A stretch of 18,889 bases of DNA from Ruminococcus sp. (GTDB taxonomy: Bacteria > Bacillota > Clostridia > Oscillospirales > Ruminococcaceae): assembly GCA_023667165.1 (NCBI GenBank), contig JAMPAO010000050.1, positions 1 to 18,889 on the forward strand, read 5' to 3'. Below, piece after piece: positions 1-6,340 of this stretch (positions are counted from its first letter, which is position 1; every line of letters starts with the position of its first letter). Below the pieces are notes generated by a model that was not told where the DNA came from, did not search any database, and was given only the letters and a program-made list of their open reading frames with translations. The translations under genes and the position numbers were made by a program.

Positions 1-1059
1 GACTATCATCATAAGACCAAACAGCGTTTTATTAATTATCCACATTATAACCGCGCCGCCCAAAAATGATAACGTATCAAAAATCAACGCCAGTGCCGCT
101 CCCGAAATTGCGTTTCTGATCTCTGATATGTCGGAAAAGCGGGAAAGAATTTCACCCGTTTTGAAATTGTGAAAATATGCCGGAGGAAGCGCATGCAGCT
201 TTTGAATATATGTACCCATAAGGGAAAGGTCGATATACCTTGATATTTTAGCAAGCATAACACCTCTTGCGGTTTGCGAAAAGGTTTGTATAATGTAAAG
301 TCCAATTAAAGCCGCAAAAACATATTTTGCTTCGGAAAAGAAATCTTCGATTTTTCCTATCTTATTAAAAATCATTTCAAATTGATTAAGTCCGCCGAGA
401 TCGATCTCTTCATCGTGAGAATGTTCCGTTTCTGTTTCTCCGTGTATTTCCGCCGTATCGGACACGGGCGCAATAATGTTGTCTATAACAACTTCATATG
501 CAAAAGAACCGATAAGGGACACCGCCATTATTATAAGCGATGCGGCTATAATTTTAATAATCAGCGATTTTTGCGTACTTAATATTTTCAGAAATTTTGA
601 AAAACTGCCTTTTGTAAAATTTCCGGTTAAAGAACTTTCCGCTTTTTCAAAAGCAATTATATGCCCTGTCCATAGTTTTGAAAAACAGTCTATGCTTAAT
701 GTTCGGTTTCCTTTAGCAGGGTCGAAAATTTTTACACGCTTAGCCGAAACATTTGTTATAACAATAAAATGCTCCATGCCCTCTTCGGAAACGATATGCG
801 CAATAACCGGCAAAGAAAAGTCACCCAAAGAAACTTCATTTAGAAATTCATCGACGCTGCCCTCATACGCTTCCGCTTTTAGTCCCTGCGATGTTGCACC
901 GTCAACAATGCCGTAAATGTTTGTTCCCATAAGGCTTGTTTTTACCAATTCCTTGCATTTTGCCAAGGAAAGTCTTAATCCGTAATATGAAAAAATTGTC
1001 GCAAGACACGCCGCGCCGCAGTCACGCTCATCGTGCTGTTTATATTTCTTATATAACAT
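1..1059 (-). CDS. Peptidase-C39 ABC exporter (PCAT type), partial, 3' end off the window
   Basis: I translated this by hand because the frame is open to the window edge: 353 codons, start ATG at 1059 with AGGTGA (1065-1070) upstream. Residues 1-140 are a C39 bacteriocin-processing peptidase. The N-terminal Q8-x-D-x2-D-C14-G motif supplies the oxyanion Gln and nucleophile Cys, followed by H97 (HFIV) and D113 (FDPAKG). A membrane domain follows, with predicted helices at about 165-188 and 246-266. The known family role is to cut leaders after a double glycine and pump the mature peptide out of the cell. The ATPase domain must lie beyond base 1. It sits downstream of a double-glycine peptide gene on the same strand, its likely substrate. 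Oddity: the first extracellular loop (about 195-245) is long and rich in His, Glu and Asp. Family call is firm; substrate is inferred. Confidence 0.93.
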   Translation of the reverse strand, partial: MLYKKYKQHDERDCGAACLATIFSYYGLRLSLAKCKELVKTSLMGTNIYGIVDGATSQGLKAEAYEGSVDEFLNEVSLGDFSLPVIAHIVSEEGMEHFIVITNVSAKRVKIFDPAKGNRTLSIDCFSKLWTGHIIAFEKAESSLTGNFTKGSFSKFLKILSTQKSLIIKIIAASLIIMAVSLIGSFAYEVVIDNIIAPVSDTAEIHGETETEHSHDEEIDLGGLNQFEMIFNKIGKIEDFFSEAKYVFAALIGLYIIQTFSQTARGVMLAKISRYIDLSLMGTYIQKLHALPPAYFHNFKTGEILSRFSDISEIRNAISGAALALIFDTLSFLGGAVIMWIINKTLFGLMMIV

Positions 1060-1071
1060 ACAGTTCACCTC

Positions 1072-1105
1072 AAAAAATAAGCGGACAGACTATTCCTGCC
1101 CGCTT
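1072..1105 (-). terminator. Intrinsic terminator/attenuator between peptide gene and exporter gene
   Basis: On the minus strand a 10-bp stem (1096-1105 with 1079-1088, one G-U pair, 7-nt loop) is followed by A and six T. It lies after the peptide stop codon and just before the exporter's ribosome site. It would let most transcripts end after the peptide, giving more peptide than exporter. Confidence 0.8.
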
Positions 1106-1135
1106 GGGATTATTTGCTAAGTTTATGAAATAAAA

Positions 1136-1261
1136 TTAATAATGACTCCAAATGTGGCGCATATAACTAATCATTTGCCACCAAGCAAAAGTCTTGGAGC
1201 AGCAAGGACAGGTTGCCCCGCCGCTGACCTTTCTCATAGTATCATTTGACATTTTTTTCAT
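1136..1261 (-). CDS. Double-glycine leader peptide with Cys/His zinc-finger-like core
   Basis: 41 codons. I chose ATG 1261 because AAGGAGG (1270-1276) sits 8 nt upstream; a longer in-frame start at 1330 has no such site and overlaps the riboswitch. Residues 1-15 fit the double-glycine leader rule: M at -12, S at -11, M at -7, V at -4, G-G at -2/-1. Cleavage after G15 would leave 26 residues, beginning ATCPCC and ending in HIWSHY. The core has C18, C20, C21, H36 and H40, giving C-x2-C-x14-H-x3-H with Phe four residues after the second Cys, much like a C2H2 zinc finger. It also has three Trp. No modification enzyme is visible in the window. It is probably exported by the adjacent C39 transporter. 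Function (bacteriocin, signal or metal-binding peptide) is unknown. Confidence 0.88.
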   Translation of the reverse strand: MKKMSNDTMRKVSGGATCPCCSKTFAWWQMISYMRHIWSHY

Positions 1262-1277
1262 AAAATATTCCTCCTTC

Positions 1278-1361
1278 AGTAACTGGCTGTCATACCCTTG
1301 CGGGCTGCAGACCCTGTAGCTTTGTGTCACCGTCTTTCGACAGTTTTACCTTGTACGGTTA
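1278..1361 (-). promoter_or_regulatory. Cyclic di-GMP-I (GEMM) riboswitch in the peptide mRNA leader
   Basis: Read on the minus strand. P1 is UAAC at the 5' end (from 1361) with GUUA (1279-1282 region). The first hairpin is ACUGUC-GAAA-GACGGU (1344-1329), a GNRA tetraloop preceded by the conserved GGUAAAAC. Next comes the conserved joining segment CACAAAGCUACAGGGUCU, a short CCC-GCAA-GGG hairpin, and the 3' signature UAUGACAGCCAGUUAC containing the tetraloop-receptor side. The order and conserved bases match the GEMM-I family as typified by Vibrio Vc2. The AAGGAGG of the peptide gene starts only a few bases after P1. I see no intrinsic terminator between aptamer and gene, so control of translation initiation is the simplest reading (inference). 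Confidence 0.9.
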
Positions 1362-1398
1362 GGTATCGGAAAGAATAGTTTTCCTTTACCTGTAAATA

Positions 1399-1427
1399 AT
1401 TATACTATATATTTTTACAGAAGTCAA
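1399..1427 (-). promoter_or_regulatory. Sigma-A promoter of the peptide/exporter unit
   Basis: Minus strand TTGACT (1427-1422), 17-bp spacer, TATAAT (1404-1399). This near-consensus promoter predicts a start near 1392 and a leader of about 130 nt that contains the whole riboswitch. Confidence 0.88.
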
Positions 1428-1459
1428 TAGTAAAAGTTACTATATTAACTATATAGTTA
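1427..1459. promoter_or_regulatory. Two adjacent palindromes, candidate operator for the divergent XRE regulator
   Basis: 1427-1443 is an inverted repeat ATAGTAA-aag-TTACTAT with perfect 7-bp arms. 1446-1459 is a perfect 14-bp palindrome TAACTATATAGTTA. The first touches the -35 of the peptide promoter and covers the weak -35 of the regulator promoter; the second lies in the regulator promoter's spacer. HTH-XRE dimers commonly bind such sites. The link to this regulator is inferred from position, and AT-rich DNA makes chance palindromes likelier. Confidence 0.5.
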
Positions 1460-1466
1460 TTATAAT
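1437..1466 (+). promoter_or_regulatory. Probable promoter of the XRE regulator gene
   Basis: TATAAT at 1461-1466 with a weak -35 (TTACTA, 1437-1442) 18 bp upstream. The -10 matches consensus; the poor -35 suggests low or regulated output. It is divergent from, and about 35 bp away from, the peptide promoter. Confidence 0.55.
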
Positions 1467-1515
1467 ATATTGCCAAAAAAGTAAATATATTATACAATTA
1501 TAAAGAGGTGGCGCT

Positions 1516-1863
1516 ATGGAGAATTATGGAAAGCGTTTGCATGACATCAGAGTTCAAATCGGATTGTCACAGGAGCAAGTCGCGCTTTTAGCCGATATAA
1601 CAACATCGTATTACGGTCAGATAGAGCGGGGTACGGCAAATCCATCCGTTGTTCTGTTGGATAAGATATGCAATGCGATGAATATTACCTTAGCTGATAT
1701 ATTTACTAAAACAGAAGTTATTTTAGACGGAGTCGATTCGCTTTCCAGACAGATATTGTTTCAGCTTATCGGAAAGAATGACAAGGAAAAGGAGATAATC
1801 CTTAATATTGTAAAGCAGGTGAACAAGCTCGTTTTGCTTGAAAGCAGCGGAAAACAAGGATAA
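1516..1863 (+). CDS. XRE-family helix-turn-helix transcriptional regulator
   Basis: 115 aa. AGAGGTGG lies 5 nt before ATG 1516. Residues 6-62 form a Cro/C1-type HTH: LHDIRVQIGLSQEQVA, then a recognition helix around TTSYYGQIERG, then NPSVVLLDKICNAMNITLADIF. The C-terminal half (about 65-115) is short and helical (EKEIILNIVKQVNKL), without a recognisable ligand or protease domain, so it probably serves for dimerisation. Small XRE proteins of this kind in Clostridia often control neighbouring peptide or mobile-element genes. Divergence from the peptide promoter, with palindromes between, suggests it controls the peptide unit and itself (inference). No terminator is evident after it. Confidence 0.88.
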   Translation: MENYGKRLHDIRVQIGLSQEQVALLADITTSYYGQIERGTANPSVVLLDKICNAMNITLADIFTKTEVILDGVDSLSRQILFQLIGKNDKEKEIILNIVKQVNKLVLLESSGKQG

Positions 1864-1950
1864 AATATTCTGCGGATCCGCGCCGAAAAATCATCAATGA
1901 AGTTTATTTAAGGCAAAGCAAGCCGAAATCATATTTTATATAATACGTGA

Positions 1951-2016
1951 TAATGCCGATCCCCGTGCGTTCCATAGACGTAAGACCTCTGCGGAACGTA
2001 CGGGAGACCGGCATTA
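1951..2016. repeat. Long imperfect inverted repeat, possible structured RNA
   Basis: The arms 1951-1973 and 1993-2016 pair over about 22 bp with a few mismatches and one bulge, around a 19-nt loop. No T-run follows on either strand, so it is not an ordinary terminator. A TATAAT at 1939-1944 would place a start at the foot of the hairpin. It could be a small RNA, a palindromic repeat element or an mRNA 3'-end structure of the regulator gene. I do not recognise a family. Confidence 0.6.
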
Positions 2017-2050
2017 ATTGATATCCGTCAAATTTATTCAAAGAATTGAC

Positions 2051-2079
2051 TTGAAAAAAATCCCGCAGTGTTATATAAT
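2051..2079 (+). promoter_or_regulatory. Sigma-A promoter of the prmA operon
   Basis: TTGAAA (2051-2056), 17-bp spacer, TATAAT (2074-2079), with start expected near 2086. It is the only strong promoter I see ahead of the long plus-strand gene run. Confidence 0.85.
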
Positions 2080-2127
2080 AGTATCATACAATGCCGAAAA
2101 GGCTAAAAAAATGAAGGGACTGCTTTT

Positions 2128-3099
2128 ATGAACTGGACGGAGGTCAATATATACACCGCCTCGGAGGGCGTCGACCCTGTGTGCGGCAGACTTATGAACA
2201 TCGGTATAACGGGTTTTGCCATAAAAGACTCAAGGGATTTTGAGGATTTCTTAAACGATAAAAACGGAAACTGGGACTATATCGACGACGATCTTATGGA
2301 TCTGAAAAGCTGCGAAACATGCGTTACATTCTACCTTGCGGACAATTCCCAGGGCGCGGATATGCTTGCTATGGCTAAAAACGAAATGGCGGAGCTTGCC
2401 GCCCTTGACAAGGATAAAAAGTTCGGCAGGCTCGCCGTTGAGATATCCGGCGTCAGGGAAGAGGATTGGGCGAACAACTGGAAACAGTATTTCAAACCCA
2501 TAGTATCGGGAAAAAGGCTTGTTGTCAAGCCATCCTGGGAGGATTATGACAATAAGGACAACAGAATAATACTGGAAATAGATCCCGGCTCATCTTTCGG
2601 CACGGGACAGCACGACACCACAAGGCTCTGTCTGGAAATGCTGGAAAAATATCTGCGTGAGGGTGATAAAGTACTGGATCTGGGCTGCGGAAGCGGCATA
2701 CTGTCAATAGCCGCCCTGCTGTTGGGAGCAGATTCCGCCTGCGGTGCGGATATCGACCTTAACAGCGTGAACATCGCCCGCGAAAACGGTGAAAAAAACA
2801 ATATCCGGCAGGAAAAATATACTCTTTATCAAGGAAATATCATAGATAACGAAGATCTCAGAAAAAAAATAGGCGGAGGCTTCGGTCTTATAACCGCAAA
2901 TATCGTAGCGGACGTGCTTATCGCCATGTCTCCGCTGTTCGGGGAATTCCTCGCCGATAACGGAACGGTCGTTATCTCCGGTATAATCACCGAAAGGTGC
3001 GGCGAGGTAATGAAAGCAATGGAAGAGCAGGGGTATGAACTTGCGGAACTTTGCAGATCAAACGGCTGGGCGGCGGCGGCATACCGCAAGGGTTTTTGA
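2128..3099 (+). CDS. prmA: Ribosomal protein L11 methyltransferase PrmA
   Basis: 323 aa, usual family length. PrmA uses S-adenosylmethionine to trimethylate ribosomal protein L11 in the cytoplasm. The N-terminal substrate-recognition part ends in the conserved DWANNWKQYFKP (113-124). The catalytic Rossmann domain shows FGTGQHDTT (157-165), SAM motif VLDLGCGSG (182-190), acidic DID (208-210) and TANIVADVL (257-265, the family's N-I-x motif). GAAGGGA precedes the ATG. It is first in a plus-strand run of translation-related genes; the next start lies 10 nt after its stop codon. Confidence 0.96.
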   Translation: MNWTEVNIYTASEGVDPVCGRLMNIGITGFAIKDSRDFEDFLNDKNGNWDYIDDDLMDLKSCETCVTFYLADNSQGADMLAMAKNEMAELAALDKDKKFGRLAVEISGVREEDWANNWKQYFKPIVSGKRLVVKPSWEDYDNKDNRIILEIDPGSSFGTGQHDTTRLCLEMLEKYLREGDKVLDLGCGSGILSIAALLLGADSACGADIDLNSVNIARENGEKNNIRQEKYTLYQGNIIDNEDLRKKIGGGFGLITANIVADVLIAMSPLFGEFLADNGTVVISGIITERCGEVMKAMEEQGYELAELCRSNGWAAAAYRKGF

Positions 3100-3109
3100 G
3101 GAGGAAAAA

Positions 3110-4261
3110 ATGAATATTGCATACACATCGGAAAATAAGATATACAAGCTGGAAAACGGCAGCAAAACCGAAATACCCTGCGGCAGGATAATCAAATACA
3201 AGGAAGCTGTGGACAGTATCCGCCGAAGAAACGAGTGGAAAACCACGGGAATGGGAGCAATGTTTACGGGAGCCGCCATGGCGCAGCCGGACAGCGAAAA
3301 CGTTACCGCGCGGATAAGCGGGATCTCGGAAAACGGGGGGATGCTCATATACGGCGCGGCTCTTGACGAGTCATCCTGCCTTTACAGCCGCAGCTTTGAC
3401 AGAAACGATATGAACGAGGGACTTATCCTTTCGGGCAACGACGTTTATTTCGGCGGCTTTGACTGCTTCGAGGGGAAAATGGCGGTTAGCATGGGACACA
3501 GCTACAGCGAAAGGCACATTGCGGTAATGGAACCGCCGTCCTCCGATTACACCGAATACACCGACGGCGATTCGCTGGAGGAAACTCCTTACTGGAGCCG
3601 TTTTCACAAAAACAGGATATATTTTTCCGCCGCGGGCAACGCCAGAGGCGATTACGGAGGAGTAAGCGCGGTTTCTCCCAGAAGCGGCGCTTACATAGAC
3701 ATTGACAGAGGTGAAATGGAGGAGTTCCTTTCGGATCCCCAAGCAGACTTTCTTAAAATAAAGGACGACAGCAGAGGAAATATTTACTATATCCGTCAGC
3801 CCTACGGCGGCGAAAAGGAAAAGGACGGAATAAAACCCTCGGACGTTCTTCTGTTTCCCGTAAGGATCGGCAAAGCCATTTTCGGCTGGCTTGATTACGA
3901 AAGCACCCGATGGGGCGGAGAACCGCTGAAGGGCGGCAGCAGACCGGGCAGCACAAGGACTAAAGACCGTCACCCAAAAGATATCATAATCGACGGAAAT
4001 ATAATAAAGGCGGAGAGGCTGGCAAACGAAGCAAGCCTTAAGGAGGACGATATGTCCGGACTTATGCCCCTTTCAAGGACTCTTGTAAAAAGAGAAGCCG
4101 ACGGAAGCGAAACGGTCGTCAAAAAAGGAGTGCTGGATTACTGCATATGCAGGGACGGGAAAATACTCGTTTCCAACGGCAGACACATAATCCTCCTTGA
4201 CGGCGAAAAGGAAACTCATATCGCCAAGGCTCATCTTGCCGTAAATCTGACGGAGTTTTAA
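3110..4261 (+). CDS. Conserved-looking hypothetical protein, possible beta-propeller
   Basis: 383 aa. I chose ATG 3110 over the upstream in-frame start at 3035 because GAGGAGG sits just before it and the longer form would overlap prmA. I do not recognise a family. There is no signal peptide or membrane segment. It has many short beta-like stretches closed by small turns, for example MNIAYTSENKIYKLENG at the start and ILVSNGRHIILLDGEKE near the end. Both read as 'value-name-value' strands of the sort seen in propeller blades, so a cytoplasmic beta-propeller is a guess. It lies between prmA and the dihydrouridine synthase with gaps of 10 and 1 nt, so it is surely co-transcribed. A role in translation is possible but unsupported. 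Confidence 0.75.
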   Translation: MNIAYTSENKIYKLENGSKTEIPCGRIIKYKEAVDSIRRRNEWKTTGMGAMFTGAAMAQPDSENVTARISGISENGGMLIYGAALDESSCLYSRSFDRNDMNEGLILSGNDVYFGGFDCFEGKMAVSMGHSYSERHIAVMEPPSSDYTEYTDGDSLEETPYWSRFHKNRIYFSAAGNARGDYGGVSAVSPRSGAYIDIDRGEMEEFLSDPQADFLKIKDDSRGNIYYIRQPYGGEKEKDGIKPSDVLLFPVRIGKAIFGWLDYESTRWGGEPLKGGSRPGSTRTKDRHPKDIIIDGNIIKAERLANEASLKEDDMSGLMPLSRTLVKREADGSETVVKKGVLDYCICRDGKILVSNGRHIILLDGEKETHIAKAHLAVNLTEF

Positions 4262-4262
4262 G

Positions 4263-5243
4263 ATGAAAATAGGAAATGTTAGGATCAAAAAAACAGCAGC
4301 CTTGGCTCCTATGGCGTCGGTTGCCGACAGAGCCTACAGAGCCGTATGCAAGGGGCAGGGCGCGGCATATATGGTATCGGAAATGATATCGGCGAAAGGA
4401 CTGTGCTACAGCGACAGGAAAACCGAGGAACTGTGTACCGTCCTTGAAAGCGAACGTCCCTACGCATTGCAGCTTTTCGGTGAGGATCCAGTTTTCTGCG
4501 GCAGGGCGGCGGCTATCCTTATGAAATATAAACCCGATATCATTGATATAAACATGGGCTGCCCCGTTCCGAAAATAGCGGGAAACGGCAGCGGCTGCGC
4601 TCTTATGAGGGACATCGACAGAGCGTATGATATCACAAGGGCGGTGGCAGCCTCCTGCGAAGTTCCCGTAACGGTGAAATTCCGTTCCGGGTGGGACGAA
4701 AATTCCGTCAACGCCACGGAATTTGCATATGCCATGGAAAGCGCGGGAGCTGCCGCGCTGACCGTCCACGGCAGAACAAAAACGCAGATGTACCGCGGCA
4801 AAGCCGATTGGGATATTATCCGCAAAGTCAAGGAAAGGGTATCCGTACCGGTCATAGGCAACGGCGATATCCTTACGGCGGCGGACGCCGTGAAAATGTA
4901 CGAGCAGACCGGAGCGGATCTTGTGATGGTAGGCAGGGGAAGTTATGGCAATCCTTGGATATTCAGAGATATTGCCCGTATTATGGAAAATAAGGAGCCG
5001 CTTCCCCCGCCGTCTATTGAGGAGCGTTTGGAAACCATGTACCGGCAGACGGAGCTGGCGGTGAGGTTTAAGGGTGAAAAAACCGCTGTGGCGGAGGCAA
5101 GGCGTCAGTGCGCTTTTTACCTTAAGGGCATAAAGGGTGCGGCGTTTTACAGAGGGCGCTGCGGCAGTCTTACGAGCCTTAACGATCTGAAAGAGCTTAT
5201 CGCCGCCATAAAAAAGGAGACGAATTATGATAATGATAGCTGA
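4263..5243 (+). CDS. dus: tRNA-dihydrouridine synthase (DusB-like)
   Basis: 326 aa. FMN-dependent reduction of uridine to dihydrouridine in tRNA D-loops, using NAD(P)H. The TIM-barrel N-terminal part has APMASVADRAYR (15-26), ALQLFG (68-73), and DINMGCPVPKI (95-105) with catalytic C100. It then shows TVKFRSGW (137-144), TVHGRT (167-172), GNGDI (199-203) and the phosphate-binding MVGRGSYGNPW. A helical C-terminal domain binds tRNA. The start codon is 1 nt after the previous stop, so translational coupling is likely. Its last codons overlap rimI by 17 nt. Family is sure; the exact Dus subtype is less so. Confidence 0.95.
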   Translation: MKIGNVRIKKTAALAPMASVADRAYRAVCKGQGAAYMVSEMISAKGLCYSDRKTEELCTVLESERPYALQLFGEDPVFCGRAAAILMKYKPDIIDINMGCPVPKIAGNGSGCALMRDIDRAYDITRAVAASCEVPVTVKFRSGWDENSVNATEFAYAMESAGAAALTVHGRTKTQMYRGKADWDIIRKVKERVSVPVIGNGDILTAADAVKMYEQTGADLVMVGRGSYGNPWIFRDIARIMENKEPLPPPSIEERLETMYRQTELAVRFKGEKTAVAEARRQCAFYLKGIKGAAFYRGRCGSLTSLNDLKELIAAIKKETNYDNDS

Positions 5244-5682
5244 TAATGCGGATATATCCGATATTACGGACATCGCACGGATAGAAAATGATTCCTTTTC
5301 CGACCCTTGGACAAGAGAAGGACTTATTGCGGCGCTGATGAGCGACAATTCCCTGTTCCTTGCGGCAAGAAAGAAAAACGGCAGGACCGTGGGATATATT
5401 ATCGGTCTGTTTGACGGAAATCGGGGATTTATCGACAATATCGCCGTAGATAAGGCTCACCGCCGAAAGGGTGCGGGAATGCTGCTGCTGAAGAGCTTCG
5501 AAGCAAGACTTGGGGAAAACGCGGAAAGCGTTACCCTTGAAGTAAGAGAGTCCAACACGGCCGCCGCGGAGCTGTACGCAAAGGCAGGCTACAAATCGGC
5601 GGGGATAAGAAAGGATTTCTACTCAAATCCCCGGGAAAACGCCGTTGTTATGATAAAAAGACTTGACGGAAAGGATATATAG
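5227..5682 (+). CDS. rimI: Ribosomal protein S18-alanine N-acetyltransferase RimI
   Basis: 151 aa GNAT enzyme that acetylates the N-terminal alanine of ribosomal protein S18. Visible are the N-terminal IENDSFSDPWT (19-29), the core strand IDNIAVDKAHRRKGAG (69-84) with the acetyl-CoA pyrophosphate loop RRKGAG, and EVRESNTAAAELYAKAGY (105-122), a RimI hallmark. It ends with DFYSNPRENAVVM. AAGGAGA lies 6 nt before ATG 5227, inside the end of the dus gene. rimI next to tsaD is a common bacterial arrangement; here one methyltransferase gene separates them. Confidence 0.93.
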   Translation: MIMIADNADISDITDIARIENDSFSDPWTREGLIAALMSDNSLFLAARKKNGRTVGYIIGLFDGNRGFIDNIAVDKAHRRKGAGMLLLKSFEARLGENAESVTLEVRESNTAAAELYAKAGYKSAGIRKDFYSNPRENAVVMIKRLDGKDI

Positions 5683-5685
5683 AAT

Positions 5686-6333
5686 ATGGAAAAAATGACC
5701 GAATTTTTCGCCGCCCGCGTCGGGGATTACGATGAACATATGCTAAACGAGGTGGAAGGCTGCAGAGAGGGTTACATAAAAATGGCGGAGCTTTTGCCCG
5801 AAAATACGGAAACTCTCCTTGATCTGGGCTGCGGAACGGGATTGGAGCTTGAAGAGATCTTCCGCAGATTTCCCAAAATATCGGTCACGGGCATCGACTT
5901 GACAAGGGAAATGCTTGACAAGGCAAAGGACAAATTCAAGGATAAAAGCATTACCCTTATAAACAGCGATTATTTTAAAGCCGACCTGGGTTCTGAGCGT
6001 TTCGATACGGCGATATCCTTTCAGACGATGCATCATTTCGAACGTGAGCGGAAGATCTCTCTTTACAAAAAAATATACTGCTGCCTGAAAAACGGAGGAG
6101 TTTACATTGAGTGCGACTATATGACCGAAACCACGAATGAAGAGGAACGTCTGTTCGGGGAATACGACCGCATACGCAGGGAAATGAACATACCCGAAGG
6201 GGAATATTATCATTTCGACATACCCTGCACCGCATCCAATCAGATGAAAATGCTGACGGAGGCGGGATTTTCGGACATTAAACAGGTTTTCCGAATAGGA
6301 AACACAACTATTATAACCGCAGAAAAGGAATGA
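5686..6333 (+). CDS. Class I SAM-dependent methyltransferase, substrate unknown
   Basis: 215 aa, starting 3 nt after rimI, with AAAGGA about 10 nt upstream. The Rossmann fold shows motif I LLDLGCGTGLELEE (around 43-56), an acidic GIDLTREML after strand 2, INSDYFKAD, and a FDTAISFQTMHHF segment typical of UbiE/type-11 methyltransferases. Nothing in it identifies the acceptor. The position between rimI and tsaD suggests co-expression with translation genes but does not prove a shared role. Confidence 0.88.
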   Translation: MEKMTEFFAARVGDYDEHMLNEVEGCREGYIKMAELLPENTETLLDLGCGTGLELEEIFRRFPKISVTGIDLTREMLDKAKDKFKDKSITLINSDYFKADLGSERFDTAISFQTMHHFERERKISLYKKIYCCLKNGGVYIECDYMTETTNEEERLFGEYDRIRREMNIPEGEYYHFDIPCTASNQMKMLTEAGFSDIKQVFRIGNTTIITAEKE

Positions 6334-6340
6334 ATATCAT

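Larger units (their letters stand above)
1864..2127. other. Intergenic region between the regulator gene and prmA
   Basis: No coding sequence is supported here. It contains a 10-bp GCGGATCCGC palindrome soon after the regulator stop, a TATAAT-like box at 1939-1944 without a good -35, a long hairpin (1951-2016) and the prmA promoter (2051-2079). These last two are listed separately. Confidence 0.7.

Noticed and set aside
476..916. 146-aa plus-strand open frame
   Set aside because: It is antisense to the C39 exporter, which has clear catalytic motifs; no ribosome site and no family resemblance.
1136..1261. Lanthipeptide or sactipeptide precursor
   Set aside because: No modifying enzyme is in the window and the leader is a plain double-glycine type; neighbours beyond base 1 could change this.
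1262..1330. Longer 64-aa form of the double-glycine peptide starting at 1330
   Set aside because: The extension is translated riboswitch sequence, has no ribosome site, and the start at 1261 has a strong AAGGAGG at ideal spacing.
1951..2016. Ordinary terminator for the XRE regulator
   Set aside because: The hairpin is too long and no T-run follows on either strand.
3371..3973. 200-aa minus-strand open frame
   Set aside because: Lies opposite the 383-aa hypothetical protein, has no ribosome site, and breaks operon order.
4119..5438. 439-aa minus-strand open frame
   Set aside because: Antisense shadow of dus and rimI, both confirmed by motifs; its composition is that of a mirrored GC-rich gene.
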